NCBI GenBank assembly: GCA_001457715.1
Contig: CVRF01000003.1
Coordinates: 310,001-374,000, forward strand
Reading direction: 5' to 3'
Source: Candidatus Providencia siddallii
Lineage (GTDB): Bacteria; Pseudomonadota; Gammaproteobacteria; Enterobacterales; Enterobacteriaceae
DNA length: 64,000 bases
This document shows, piece by piece, positions 35,932-46,828 of the stretch. The position numbers and the translations under genes are program-made. Below the pieces are notes generated by a model. The model was not told the origin of the DNA, made no database searches, and saw only the letters and a program-made list of their open reading frames with translations. How positions within the stretch are numbered: the first letter of the stretch is position 1; every line of letters begins with the position of its first letter.

Positions 35932-37581
35932 TTATTTATCTTTATTAAGATCATTAATTATAGAATTAATTTGCGATATTTCAATACGATTAAATAATTT
36001 TTTAAATTGTCGAATATTATGATTTAATAATGGATAATTAAGTTCATCCCAAAATAATTTAATATTTAAAAAAAATTCAACACGTTTAGTTAACCCAGGT
36101 AATACAGGTTTTAAATAAGTCATTAACACACGAAAAAAATTAATTCCAATAGAGCAAACATCATGTAATTCTTTATTTTTTTCATTTTGTTTTACTAAAA
36201 CCCAAGGTGCTTTATTATCAATATAACGATTAGAAATATCTGTTAATACCATTATTTCACGAATCGCTTTATTAAATTCACGATTATGATAGTAATCACC
36301 AATAACTTTTGAAGCGTTAATAAATTTTTTATATAACTCTGGTTCAATTATATCTAAAGATAATTTATTATTAAAATATTTTGAAATAAAACTAGCATTT
36401 CTAGAAGCAAGATTAATAACTTTATTTACAATATCATTATTTACACGTTGAGCGAAATCGTAAAAATTTATATCAATATCTTCGATATTTGAAGATAGTT
36501 TTGTTGCAAAATAATAACGTAAGCAATCAGGATCTAAATACTTTAAATATACGCTAGCAGTAATAAATGTACCACGCGATTTAGACATCTTTTTACCATT
36601 AACTGTAAGATATCCGTGAACAAATAAATTAGTTGGTTTTCGATAATCACTAGCTTCTAATATTGAAGGCCAAAATAAACTATGAAAATATATGACATCT
36701 TTACCTATAAAATGATAAAGGTCTGTTTTTGAATCTTTATTCCAAAATTCATCAAAATTTAATTTTTTTTTATCACATAAATTCTTAAATGAAGCCATAT
36801 ACCCAATTGGTGCATCTAACCAAACATAAAAGTACTTACCAGGGGCTTCTGGAATTTGAAAACCAAAATAAGGATAATCACGAGTAATATCCCATTCTTG
36901 TAATCCACAAGAAAACCATTCATTCATTTTATTTACTACTTGCTTTTGAACAACACCAGAGTTAATCCATGATATCAATGAATTACTGAAAAAAGGAAGA
37001 TCAAAAAAAAAGTGCTCTGAATTTCGTTTTTCTGGAATACAATTAGATATTACAGAACGTAAATTAATAAGTTCATTTGGGTTATACGTAATACCGCAAA
37101 CATCACAAGAATCACCATACTGATCTTCAGATTTACATTTTGGACAAGTACCTTTTACAAAACGATCTGGAAGAAACATACGTTTTTCAACATCAAAAAA
37201 TTGAGAAATAACACGTGTATTGATAAAACCTTTTATTTTTAATTTATTAAAAATATTTTTTACTAAAACTTTGTTTTCTTCACTATGTGTTGAATAATAA
37301 TTATCATAACTTATATAAAAATTAATAAAATCATTTTGATGTCTATTATTCATAATATTAACTAATTTTTCTGGAGTTATTTTTAATTGTTCAGATTTAA
37401 TCATAACTGGTGTTCCATGCGCATCATCTGCACATATAAAATAAATTGTTTTATTACGCATTCTTTGATAACGCACCCAAATATCAGCTTGAACGTGTTC
37501 TAAAATATGCCCTAAATGAATTTCTCCATTAGCATAAGGTAAAGCACATGTTACTATTGATTTATTGGCTATTTTAAACAT
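35932..37581 (-). CDS. metG: Methionyl-tRNA synthetase, lacking the C-terminal dimerisation domain
   Basis: MetRS charges tRNA(Met). The catalytic core is complete: the HIGH-type motif in [16 protein letters not shown], the zinc knuckle [31 protein letters not shown], and [10 protein letters not shown]. The anticodon-binding helical domain follows ([13 protein letters not shown]). The protein ends at residue 549 just after [12 protein letters not shown], whereas E. coli MetG has 677 residues and continues into a tRNA-binding/dimerisation domain. The break is close to the well-known fully active monomeric fragment of about 550 residues, so the enzyme should work as a monomer. In E. coli metG is near dcd, and dcd is its divergent neighbour here. 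Confidence 0.96.
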   Translation of the reverse strand: MFKIANKSIVTCALPYANGEIHLGHILEHVQADIWVRYQRMRNKTIYFICADDAHGTPVMIKSEQLKITPEKLVNIMNNRHQNDFINFYISYDNYYSTHSEENKVLVKNIFNKLKIKGFINTRVISQFFDVEKRMFLPDRFVKGTCPKCKSEDQYGDSCDVCGITYNPNELINLRSVISNCIPEKRNSEHFFFDLPFFSNSLISWINSGVVQKQVVNKMNEWFSCGLQEWDITRDYPYFGFQIPEAPGKYFYVWLDAPIGYMASFKNLCDKKKLNFDEFWNKDSKTDLYHFIGKDVIYFHSLFWPSILEASDYRKPTNLFVHGYLTVNGKKMSKSRGTFITASVYLKYLDPDCLRYYFATKLSSNIEDIDINFYDFAQRVNNDIVNKVINLASRNASFISKYFNNKLSLDIIEPELYKKFINASKVIGDYYHNREFNKAIREIMVLTDISNRYIDNKAPWVLVKQNEKNKELHDVCSIGINFFRVLMTYLKPVLPGLTKRVEFFLNIKLFWDELNYPLLNHNIRQFKKLFNRIEISQINSIINDLNKDK

Positions 37582-38086
37582 AAAATTAACTCCATAAAAT
37601 AGTTTTGTTTATATAATACCAATATTAATTATATTGTTTTTTATTAAAAATTCTATGAATTTATAATCTATTACCATATATATAATTATTAATTTTAACT
37701 ATATACATATATATTCATTATATATTTATATATAATATTATATTTTAATTATAAATAATTTTTAATTAAAAATTATAATATAAAAATTAATTTTTTGTTA
37801 TATTCAATAACAAATAAAAGATTATTAGTTATTTTATAAATTACATAATTAGATTTTATATTAATCTACTTCATATTTAATAAAACATAATTAAATTAAC
37901 TAGTATTGTTAACTAAAATATATTTTTTTAAAAAATTTATTTACAATATATAATTTTAATAATATTCTTTAAACCGAATATTTAACATAAATAATAAATA
38001 TATAAATATTTTAAAAAATAAATATTTAATTATATAATTAATTTATATATAAATAATATCACAATATTTAACAAAAGAAAATAAAC
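37582..38086. other. Divergent spacer between metG and dcd
   Basis: These 505 A/T-rich bases stand where E. coli has other genes (mrp, udk) between metG and dcd. No remnant is recognisable. Promoters for both genes must lie here. Confidence 0.6.
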
Positions 38087-38695
38087 ATGCGTTTATGTGA
38101 TTATGATATCATTAAATTAATTAATGATAATAAATTAATTTTTACACCTAAACCACCTATTGAACGTATAAACGGTGTTTCTGTTGACTTGTGTTTAGGA
38201 AATAAATTTCGAGTTTTTTTAGAACACAAAGCCGCTTTTATCGATCTAAGTGGTCCAAAAAATAAAATTAATGAAGCATTAAATTTAGTTATGAGTAATG
38301 AAATAATTTTAAAAAAAAATAATTTATTCTTTTTACACCCAAATGAATTAGCACTAGCAATTACATTAGAATCAATTGCTATTCCAAACAATTTAGTTGG
38401 ATGGTTAGATGGACGTTCATCATTAGCACGCTTAGGACTTATGGTTCATGTAACATCACATCGTATCGATCCAGGTTGGTGTGGTCAGATTGTATTAGAA
38501 TTTTATAATTCAGGGAAACTTCCTTTGGCTTTACGACCTGGGATGATAATATGTGCTATTAGTTTTGAATTATTATCAGGAACAGCAAAACACCCTTATA
38601 ATAAAAAAATAAACGCAAAATATCAAAATCAAAAAGGAATAATTAACAGCAAAATCAGTGATGAAATTAAAACAATTTCATCAATTAAAAATTAA
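38087..38695 (+). CDS. dcd: dCTP deaminase
   Basis: Dcd converts dCTP to dUTP, the main route to dTMP in enterobacteria. The 202-residue protein (193 in E. coli) keeps [28 protein letters not shown], the active-site stretch [20 protein letters not shown] and [20 protein letters not shown], then [13 protein letters not shown]. The C-terminus carries about nine extra residues, because the stop codon lies inside a large palindrome. In E. coli the order is dcd-asmA-yegH; here yegH follows on the opposite strand and asmA is gone. Confidence 0.95.
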   Translation: MRLCDYDIIKLINDNKLIFTPKPPIERINGVSVDLCLGNKFRVFLEHKAAFIDLSGPKNKINEALNLVMSNEIILKKNNLFFLHPNELALAITLESIAIPNNLVGWLDGRSSLARLGLMVHVTSHRIDPGWCGQIVLEFYNSGKLPLALRPGMIICAISFELLSGTAKHPYNKKINAKYQNQKGIINSKISDEIKTISSIKN

Positions 38696-38713
38696 TTTTT
38701 AATTGATGAAATT
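38674..38713. terminator. 40-base perfect palindrome across the dcd stop codon
   Basis: Bases 38674-38691 are the exact reverse complement of 38696-38713, around a TTAA centre. The dcd stop (38693-38695) lies in the loop. It separates dcd from the convergent yegH gene. Probably a bidirectional terminator that has taken in the end of the coding sequence. Confidence 0.55.
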
Positions 38714-38896
38714 TCTATAAAATCAAATATTTATTATTTTTTATATTTATTTCATTAAAAATGATATAAAGATAAAACTGCTGATAAAAGATTTATTAAA
38801 AATATTTTTTAAAATTATAGTTAATAATAAAAAATATTAATTTAATATTAATATATAATTATATATATTGTATATATTATATAATAAATTCATATA

Positions 38897-40453
38897 TTAT
38901 TTTTCTTCAAATTTAGAAAAAATAAGTACTTTATTAATTCTATTACTATTTACTTCAACTGGCTGAAATTTAAAACCATTAATTATAATTTGTTCACCAA
39001 CTATAGGAATTCTCTGTAAATGCTCCATTAACAACCCAGCAATAGTCTCATATTCACGCATTTTATCTAATTTTATTGGTATAAATAAAATAAGGTCTTC
39101 TAAAGGCATAAAACCATTTGCTACCCAACCACCATCTTCTAATTTTTTAATATCATAACGCGAATCTTTTTTTTCATCTCCTACAGGTAAATTACCAGCA
39201 ATTGTTTCTATTACATCAGTTAAAGTTACAATACCTTTAACCGATCCAAATTCATCTACTATAAAAGCAAAATGTGTATATGCTTTACGAAATTGTTCTA
39301 ATGCTTTTAAAAGAGATAATCCTTCAGGAAAAATTAACGGTTGAGTGATTAAAGCACGTAAATTTAATGGTTCTCCACTTAATTGTTGTTTAACTAATCC
39401 AAACATATAAACAATACCAATTGGTTCATCACTTATCTTTTCATCAATCACAACTAAACGTGAATGTGGTTTTTTATCTATTAATTGTAAAAGATCATTA
39501 GCAGACTTATTTACATCTAAATAATCTATTTTATGACGTGAAGTCATGATACTTTCTATATTACGTTGTGCCATACCAAGAACACGTGCAATCATTAAGC
39601 ATTCCTGAGGTTCAAAAACAGATTGATTATTGGAAATAATATCAGATGTACAATCTAACTCAGCATGTTCATGTCTTCCACTTAAAATACGTAATACAGC
39701 TTCAGCTGTACGTTCCCGTAAGTATCTAGAACCTCTAAGTAATTTACGACGATTAAATTGAGCAAATTGATTTAAAGATTCAATCATTATTGAAAATCCG
39801 ATTGCTGCGTATAAATAACCCTTAGGAATTGTATATCCTAAACCTTCAGCTACTAAACTAAAACCTATCATTAATAAAAAACTAAGACATAAAATAATAA
39901 TAATTTGATGATTATTAATAAAATTAGTTAAAGTTTTACTAGCTAATATCATTAATATCATTGCTATAGTTATGGCAGAAATCATAACACCAATATGATC
40001 AACTATACCAACTGCAGTAATTAAAGAATCAATAGAAAAAATAGCATCAAGAACAATAATTTGTGTAACAACTGCCCAAAATTTCGAAGTTTTTCTATGT
40101 GTATTTGAGTGATTATCTTTATATTCTAATCGATCATTAAGTTCTATAGTAGCTTTAAACAACAAAAAAATTCCGCCAACTAATACAATTAAATCACTAG
40201 CACTAAATTGATGATTAAATAAAATTATAATAGGTTTTGTGAACGTAATCAACCAAGATAAACTAAACAATAAAATTATTCGCATAGCTAATGCTGGAAT
40301 AAGACCAGCAATACGTGCTCTTTCACGCATCTTTGATGGTAATTTATCTGCTAAAAGCGCAATAAATACAAGATTATCAATACCAAGAACAATTTCTAAA
40401 ACAACAAGTGTAGCAAAACCAATTAAGTTTGAAGGATCTACGATCCATTCCAT
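38897..40453 (-). CDS. yegH: YegH-type membrane protein: TerC-like domain, CBS pair and CorC_HlyC domain
   Basis: The 518-residue protein matches E. coli YegH more closely than its paralog Yoa[61 protein letters not shown] and [19 protein letters not shown]. The first 240 residues form about seven membrane helices of the TerC family, with the conserved acidic motifs [13 protein letters not shown] and DAIFSIDS. A pair of CBS domains (about 295-420) and a C-terminal CorC_HlyC domain ([15 protein letters not shown]) follow. TerC-like proteins are linked to metal-ion handling, particularly manganese; for YegH itself the role is not established. The survival of dcd and yegH side by side reflects the ancestral dcd-asmA-yegH order. 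Confidence 0.9.
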   Translation of the reverse strand: MEWIVDPSNLIGFATLVVLEIVLGIDNLVFIALLADKLPSKMRERARIAGLIPALAMRIILLFSLSWLITFTKPIIILFNHQFSASDLIVLVGGIFLLFKATIELNDRLEYKDNHSNTHRKTSKFWAVVTQIIVLDAIFSIDSLITAVGIVDHIGVMISAITIAMILMILASKTLTNFINNHQIIIILCLSFLLMIGFSLVAEGLGYTIPKGYLYAAIGFSIMIESLNQFAQFNRRKLLRGSRYLRERTAEAVLRILSGRHEHAELDCTSDIISNNQSVFEPQECLMIARVLGMAQRNIESIMTSRHKIDYLDVNKSANDLLQLIDKKPHSRLVVIDEKISDEPIGIVYMFGLVKQQLSGEPLNLRALITQPLIFPEGLSLLKALEQFRKAYTHFAFIVDEFGSVKGIVTLTDVIETIAGNLPVGDEKKDSRYDIKKLEDGGWVANGFMPLEDLILFIPIKLDKMREYETIAGLLMEHLQRIPIVGEQIIINGFKFQPVEVNSNRINKVLIFSKFEEK

Positions 40454-41644
40454 AAAATTTATTATACTCTCCAGTATGTTAATATTTATTAAATTATTAT
40501 TAATTAAAATCTTTTTTTTAAAAAAAATATTGATACTTAAGATACATATTATTTAAATTATATTATTTAAAACTAATTTCAACAAATATAATTATAAAAA
40601 ATAATTTATATTACTATATTAAATTATTTTAAATAAACCTTAATATTTTTTTAATTTAAAATTATTATATAAAATATATTTATAAAAACTATTAATTAAT
40701 AAGTAATGCTTTTTAAAAAAAACTAACTTTAAATTAATTTTTACTTTTTTTTGACAAAATCAGCAATATTGATTAAATATTAATTTTTAAAATAAATTAT
40801 ATTAAAATGTAACAATTATTATTTTATAAATCAAATTAATTAATAAATAATATAAATATATATTCATAACTTATCTTATATTATCTATAAATATTTAATC
40901 GTTTTTAACGAAATTATTTTTAAAAGATTTTAAAATAGTAAAACAAAATTAAAAACAATAAAATACATAATTATAAATTTCATAAGTATATCTAAATAAT
41001 ATATTTAATTAGTTAATAAAAAACAATTAATTTAATTAAAATTATTATATTATATTAATAATAATATTATTTTATTTATAAATAAACTACTAGTTAAATA
41101 TTAAAATAATCTACATAAAATTATAATTTTATAACTGACTATAATATAATTATATTTTAATTTAAAATTCTATTATTAGAAATAATAATTAATTTAAAAA
41201 AAATCTATATATTTAAAAAATAATCTTATAAACATTTTAAACCTAATAATTTATATTTAAAATTAATAAAAAAAAATATAAAATATAAAAATAAAAATTT
41301 TTTATAAAATAATTATTTTTATTTAAAGCTTATAAGCTAACAAAAATTAATACTTATTTATTTTAAAACCTAGTTATTAAATTTTAATTTCTATAAAACA
41401 AAAAATTTTTATAATACAAAAAATAAAATTTAATACATAATAGTTAAATAAATAAAATAAAATTAAATATTGTTTTTAACATAATACTTTATAAAAAATA
41501 TTTGATCACAATTTAAATTTTTTATATTATAAAACATACTATTTTTATATTAAAATATAAAAATATTTTTATATTTATAAAAAATAATTATATATAACTA
41601 ATTTAGTTATAAAAATCGGTGTGTTTTAATAAAATTTAAACTTA
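40454..41644. other. 1.2-kb gene-free region between yegH and tadA
   Basis: This is the longest spacer in the window. It is divergent and extremely A/T-rich, with stops in every frame and no RNA gene. The only distinct element is a palindrome near the right end (41586-41616) that is repeated downstream of the 16S gene. Probably the decayed remains of lost genes. Confidence 0.65.
41586..41616. repeat. Copy of a 31-base element also found after the 16S gene
   Basis: This segment matches 16951-16981 in 30 of 31 bases. It contains TATAACTA and TAGTTATA as inverted halves. It lies about 30 bases before tadA and could be a terminator of an upstream lost gene or part of the tadA leader. Confidence 0.6.
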
Positions 41645-42142
41645 ATGACACAAATAAAAATCGATAAACACTGGATGACTGAAGCTATTAAGCTTGCTAT
41701 AAAAGCTAAAAAATTAGGTGAAATACCTGTTGGCGCTATTTTAATAAAAAATGATAAACTAGTGGCAAAAAATTATAATCGCTCTATCATTGATAACAAC
41801 CCTATAGCTCATGCAGAAATGCTTGTTTTACAACAAGCTGGAAAAATTTTAAAAAATTATCGTTTACTAAATACAACACTTTATGTTACATTACAACCAT
41901 GTATGATGTGTCAATCGGCTATATCTAATAGTAGAATTAGTAGGTTAGTTTACGGAAGTAAAAATAATAAATTAAATTTTTTTGCTTCAAATATAAAAAC
42001 AATGAAATATTTTAATTTAAATCAACACATAAATATCACAGAAGGAATTTTAGAAAAAGACTGTTCTATAATCATAAATGATTTTTTTAAATTACGTAGA
42101 AGTCAAAATAAAAAAAACAAAAACAACATAGTTGTATTATAA
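41645..42142 (+). CDS. tadA: tRNA-specific adenosine deaminase TadA
   Basis: TadA converts A34 to inosine in tRNA(Arg)ACG, which allows reading of CGN codons; it is essential in bacteria that use this tRNA. The 165-residue protein (167 in E. coli) has the zinc-deaminase motif with His56, Ala57, Glu58 (IAHAEML) and Cys86 and Cys89 (QPCMMC). EIPVGAILIKND and NYRLLNTTLYVTL are also family-typical. The ATG at 41645 has no good ribosome-binding site. It lies upstream of purL, its near neighbour in E. coli (mltF between them is lost). Confidence 0.95.
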   Translation: MTQIKIDKHWMTEAIKLAIKAKKLGEIPVGAILIKNDKLVAKNYNRSIIDNNPIAHAEMLVLQQAGKILKNYRLLNTTLYVTLQPCMMCQSAISNSRISRLVYGSKNNKLNFFASNIKTMKYFNLNQHINITEGILEKDCSIIINDFFKLRRSQNKKNKNNIVVL

Positions 42143-42471
42143 TAATATATAAATATTTTTAATAAATTTATTTAAAAATAAAATATAAAAAATTAAAACT
42201 ATAATAACTCATTTATATCCAAAAATACTCAATAATAAACGATTTAAATATAATTTAAATCGTTTATTATTTATAGTAAATTAAATAAGATTTTTAAAAT
42301 TTAATAAAATACTATATTTATAATATAAAAAAATGTTATTTTATATAATAAAGTAAATAAATTATATATAAAATATTATTTAAAATGATTATATTAAATA
42401 ACATTTTTATACAATTGTTTAATTTTAGTTTATTAAAATTAATATAAAATTCTTAATAGAGATTTAATAAA
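42143..42471. other. Spacer between tadA and purL
   Basis: These 329 bases replace mltF of the ancestral order. The only element that stands out is the strong hairpin at 42231-42271. AGAGATTTAATAA precedes the purL ATG. Confidence 0.55.
42231..42271 (+). terminator. 19-bp perfect hairpin after tadA
   Basis: Bases 42231-42249 pair perfectly with 42253-42271 across an ATA loop. The stem contains ACGATTT/AAATCGT, so it is not only A/T. It probably ends the tadA transcript, though the bases after it (TATAGT) are not a clean U tract. Confidence 0.55.
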
Positions 42472-45400
42472 ATGGACGTTTTTCATAATTCACCTGCTTT
42501 ATCAATACATCAAACAAATAATTTAATGAATTTTTTTGTTAAAAACAATATTCCAATTATAAATATTTATGCTGAATATATTCACTTCATTGAGTTATTA
42601 ACACCATTAAATTGCAATGAAAAAGAAAAACTAAATAAACTATTAACTTATGGACCTAATTTAAAAAAACAAAAATTAAATGGAAAATTAATTCTGGTCA
42701 CACCGAGATTAGGAACGATTTCATCATGGTCATCTAAAGCAACTGAAATAGCTAACAAATGCAACTTTAAACAAATAAAACGAATTGAACGTGGAATCGC
42801 ATACTATGTACAAACAAAATTGTTAACTAAAACACAATGGAACATTGTGATTGAACAATTATATGATAAAATGATAGAGAATATATTTTTTTCTTTTTCA
42901 GATGTTAATAAACTATTTATTTCTAAAAACCCATTACCAATAAAAATAATCGATATTCTTAAAAACTCACGACTTGCTTTAGAAATAGCTAATAAAGAAA
43001 TGGGGCTAGCATTAACAAATCATGAAATTAATCATTTATTAAAAATATTCTTAAAATTAAAACGAAATCCTACAGACGTAGAATTGTATTCGTTTGCACA
43101 AATAAACTCAGAACATTGTCGTCATAAAATTTTTAATGCTAATTTAATAATTAATGGAGAAACTAAAAATAAATCTCTTTTTAAAATGATTAAAAATACT
43201 TTTAAGAAAACTCCTGATTACGTATTATCTGCATACAAAGATAACTCAGCTGTAATAAAAGGTTTTTTTATTAATCATTTTTTTCCCGATTTAAATAATA
43301 TTTATAAAATTCATAAAGAAAATTCAAATATTTTAATAAAGGCAGAAACTCATAATCACCCAACTGGTATTTCACCTTTTGCTGGAGCAGCAACTGGTTC
43401 TGGTGGTGAAATTCGTGATGAAGGATCCACTGGACGAGGTTCAAAACCAAAAGCAAGTTTAGTTGGTTTTTCAGTATCTAATCTTCGAATACCTGGTTTC
43501 GAACAACCATGGGAAGAGGATTTTAGCAAACCAAATCGCATTGCCAGCGCACTAGATATTATAATAAAAGGATCATTAGGCAGTTCTTCATACAATAACG
43601 AATTTGGTAGACCTACTTTAGTTGGATATTTTCGCACATATGAAGAAAAAATAAATATTTACAATAAAGAAGAGCTTTATGGTTACAATAAACCTATAAT
43701 GTTAGTAGGAGGATTTGGAGTAATTCGATCTAATCAAATAAAAAAAGAAAATTTGATTGTTGGCACTAAGTTGATAATTCTTGGTGGAGCATCAATGAAC
43801 ATTGGTCTTGGAGGTAGCTCAGCATCTTCAATAACATCAGGTCAACTAGACATTAATTTAGATTTTGCTTCTGTTCAGCGTGACAACGCTGAAATGGAAA
43901 GGCGTTGTCAAGAAGTTATAAATAAATGTTGGCAATTAGGTAATAACAATCCAATTTTATTTATTCATGATATTGGTGCTGGAGGATTATCTAATGCTGT
44001 ATTAGAACTATTAAATGAAGCTAAACTTGGTGGTAACTTTGAACTACGCAGTATTCTTAATTCTGAACAAAATATGAGTCCATTAGAAATTTGGTGCAAT
44101 GAATCACAAGAGCGATATCTTTTAGCGATAACAAAAAATCAACTTAATTTATTTTCATCCATTTGCAAACGTGAAAATACACCATTTATGATAATTGGTG
44201 AAACAATAAAACAACGTAATTTAATATTAAATGATTCATTTTTTAAAAATCAACCAATTAATTTACCTATAAATATTTTAATCAATAAAACACATAAAAC
44301 GTTTTTTAATATAAAAACATTTAAAAAAAAATTACAACCATTAAATAAAAATATAATTCATTTAAATGAAGCAATTAAACGTGTTTTAAGACTTCCATCA
44401 GTTGCTGAAAAAACATTCTTAATTACAATTAGTGATCGCAGCATAAGTGGGATGGTTTCTCGAGATCAAATGATTGGTCCATGGCAAGTACCTGTTGCTG
44501 ATTGTGCTGTAACAACTGCAAGCTTTGATAGTTATTATGGAGAATCAATGTCAATAGGTGAAAAACCAATAATTTCATTAATAAACTCAAGCTCTTCGGC
44601 ACGTATGGCGGTAGGAGAAGCGTTAACCAATATAGTTTGTTCTTATGTAAAAGATTTAAAACATATAAAATTATCTGCTAATTGGATGGCGGCAGCTAAT
44701 CATTTAGGAGAAAATACAGGATTATATGAAGCCGTAAAAACTATTAGCGAAGATCTTTGTCCAAAATTAGGTTTAACAATTCCAATAGGTAAAGACTCTA
44801 TGTCAATGAAAACATGTTGGAAAAACAATGGATCAGAATATGTGATGATATCACCATTATCGTTAATAATCAGTGCATTCGGACTTGTTGAAGATGTACG
44901 CTTAACAGTAACACCTGAACTTAAATGTAACATTGATAATATATTAATTCTAATAGATCTTGGAAAAAACAACAATTCTTTAGGAGGATCAGCATTAGCA
45001 CAGGTTTATCGTCAACTTGGGAATAACACACCAGATGTTCGTGATTCTAAATTATTATCTAATTTTTTTAAAACAATACAAAAATTAATTTTTGAACAAA
45101 AATTATTAGCGTATCATGATCGTTCAGATGGTGGTTTATTTGTTACTTTAATTGAAATGACATTTGCAGGTCATTGTGGAATTAATATAGATATTAGTTC
45201 ATTTAATAATGATGTAATATCAATATTATTTAATGAAGAATTAGGAGCTGTAATTCAAATTCGTGCTGAAGATAAAAAATATATTGATAAATGTATTTCT
45301 GAGGCTGGTTTAAATAATTACTCACATTATTTAGGAAATGCAATTGATAATAATACTATTACTATCAGTAATAATGATAACATTATTTATAAAAAACCAC

Positions 45401-46356
45401 GTAAAATTTTACGGCAATGGTGGAGTGAAACAACATGGCAAATACAACGAATACGTGATAATAAATTATGTGCCGATCAGGAATACGAATCAAAACAAGA
45501 TGATTCAGATCCAGGATTAAATTCTTATTTAATGTTTGATATAAATGATGATATTTCAGCTCCTTATATTTTATCAGGTATACGTCCAAAAGTAGCAATT
45601 TTACGTGAACAAGGAATTAATTCACATACAGAAATGGCAGCTGCATTTTATTACGCAGGTTTTGATGCTATTGACGTACATATGAATGATTTATTATATA
45701 ATAATTTATCTCTTAATCAATTTAATGTTTTAGTTGCTTGCGGCGGATTTTCTTACGGAGATGTTCTTGGTGCAGGAGAGGGGTGGGCTAAATCAATTTT
45801 ATTTGATAATAGAATACGTGATAAATTTAAAACATTTTTTAATAGAAAAGATACACTGTCCCTTGGAGTTTGTAATGGTTGTCAGATGATGTCAAATTTA
45901 CATGAACTTATTCCAGGAGCAGAATATTGGCCACGTTTTGTACAAAACTTATCAGGACGTTTTGAATCTCGTTTTGTATTAGTAGAAATAACAAAAAATC
46001 CATCTATTTTTCTAGATGGTATGAATGGATCTCAAATCCCAATAACTGTTTCACATGCTGAAGGGAAAATAGAAACACATTCAGATACGCAATTAAAAAA
46101 TATAGAAAATAACAATTTAGTTGCTATGCGTTTCATAAACAATTATGGAAAAATTACAGAACAATATCCAGCAAACCCAAACGGTTCAGTTAATGGAATT
46201 ACCTCAATAACGTCAATTGACGGACGCGCAACGATTATGATGCCACATCCTGAACGAGTTTTTCGAACAATAAATAATTCTTGGTATCCAAAAAATTGGG
46301 GTGAAAATAGTCCATGGATGCGAATTTTTCGCAATGCCCGTAAACAATTAGGTTAA
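42472..46356 (+). CDS. purL: Phosphoribosylformylglycinamidine synthase (FGAM synthetase)
   Basis: The large 1294-residue gammaproteobacterial form of PurL (1295 in E. coli) converts FGAR to FGAM with glutamine and ATP. The N-terminal PurS-like part leads to the synthetase domains with [32 protein letters not shown] and [10 protein letters not shown]. The C-terminal class I glutamine amidotransferase has [19 protein letters not shown], the nucleophile Cys in [10 protein letters not shown] and the His in MPHPERVF. All key residues that I can identify are present and the 3.9-kb frame is unbroken. With purH and purD, de novo purine synthesis is well kept. Confidence 0.98.
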   Translation: MDVFHNSPALSIHQTNNLMNFFVKNNIPIINIYAEYIHFIELLTPLNCNEKEKLNKLLTYGPNLKKQKLNGKLILVTPRLGTISSWSSKATEIANKCNFKQIKRIERGIAYYVQTKLLTKTQWNIVIEQLYDKMIENIFFSFSDVNKLFISKNPLPIKIIDILKNSRLALEIANKEMGLALTNHEINHLLKIFLKLKRNPTDVELYSFAQINSEHCRHKIFNANLIINGETKNKSLFKMIKNTFKKTPDYVLSAYKDNSAVIKGFFINHFFPDLNNIYKIHKENSNILIKAETHNHPTGISPFAGAATGSGGEIRDEGSTGRGSKPKASLVGFSVSNLRIPGFEQPWEEDFSKPNRIASALDIIIKGSLGSSSYNNEFGRPTLVGYFRTYEEKINIYNKEELYGYNKPIMLVGGFGVIRSNQIKKENLIVGTKLIILGGASMNIGLGGSSASSITSGQLDINLDFASVQRDNAEMERRCQEVINKCWQLGNNNPILFIHDIGAGGLSNAVLELLNEAKLGGNFELRSILNSEQNMSPLEIWCNESQERYLLAITKNQLNLFSSICKRENTPFMIIGETIKQRNLILNDSFFKNQPINLPINILINKTHKTFFNIKTFKKKLQPLNKNIIHLNEAIKRVLRLPSVAEKTFLITISDRSISGMVSRDQMIGPWQVPVADCAVTTASFDSYYGESMSIGEKPIISLINSSSSARMAVGEALTNIVCSYVKDLKHIKLSANWMAAANHLGENTGLYEAVKTISEDLCPKLGLTIPIGKDSMSMKTCWKNNGSEYVMISPLSLIISAFGLVEDVRLTVTPELKCNIDNILILIDLGKNNNSLGGSALAQVYRQLGNNTPDVRDSKLLSNFFKTIQKLIFEQKLLAYHDRSDGGLFVTLIEMTFAGHCGINIDISSFNNDVISILFNEELGAVIQIRAEDKKYIDKCISEAGLNNYSHYLGNAIDNNTITISNNDNIIYKKPRKILRQWWSETTWQIQRIRDNKLCADQEYESKQDDSDPGLNSYLMFDINDDISAPYILSGIRPKVAILREQGINSHTEMAAAFYYAGFDAIDVHMNDLLYNNLSLNQFNVLVACGGFSYGDVLGAGEGWAKSILFDNRIRDKFKTFFNRKDTLSLGVCNGCQMMSNLHELIPGAEYWPRFVQNLSGRFESRFVLVEITKNPSIFLDGMNGSQIPITVSHAEGKIETHSDTQLKNIENNNLVAMRFINNYGKITEQYPANPNGSVNGITSITSIDGRATIMMPHPERVFRTINNSWYPKNWGENSPWMRIFRNARKQLG

Positions 46357-46359
46357 ACT

Positions 46360-46423
46360 ATTTACTACATATTATTATTTAATTTTAAAACATTTTAAAA
46401 TTAAATAATAATATGTAGTAAAT
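46360..46423 (+). terminator. 31-bp perfect hairpin after purL
   Basis: Bases 46360-46390 are the exact reverse complement of 46393-46423, with only CA in the centre, followed by TTTTCTT. It begins four bases after the purL stop. The stem is A/T-rich but includes ACTACAT/ATGTAGT. It is much longer than a normal intrinsic terminator and may compensate for low G+C. Confidence 0.75.
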
Positions 46424-46828
46424 TTTTCTTAAAATACAAATTAATAAAACTAATTTTAAAAATAAAAATATCATCAGAAAATGAATATAAAAACAATATC
46501 AAAATATTAATTTAAAATAAAATTGAAAACATATCAAATGTAATTCAAATTTAGAATTAATATTGACATTAAAAAATAAATTAATTACAATAAAATTGTA
46601 TAATAATTTAATTAATTAAAATATAATAATATATAATTTTAAAAATATTTTTTATATTATTAAAAATAATAAACACCACAAAATATATTTTTTTTATAAT
46701 GAATATTATTCATAATATTATTTTTATTTAAAATAAAAACTTTAAAGTTTTTATAAAAATAAATATAATTTTTATAAAACTTTTCATAAAAAACTAATAA
46801 ACTTTATATTATATTAAAACAATTATTT
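46424..46828. other. Spacer between purL and nadE
   Basis: About 400 A/T-rich bases with no gene or RNA that I can support. The nadE promoter must lie here. No clear ribosome-binding site precedes the nadE ATG. Confidence 0.55.

Noticed and set aside
40454-41644. Hidden gene in the longest spacer
   Set aside because: All frames have frequent stops and no motif or RNA fold stands out.
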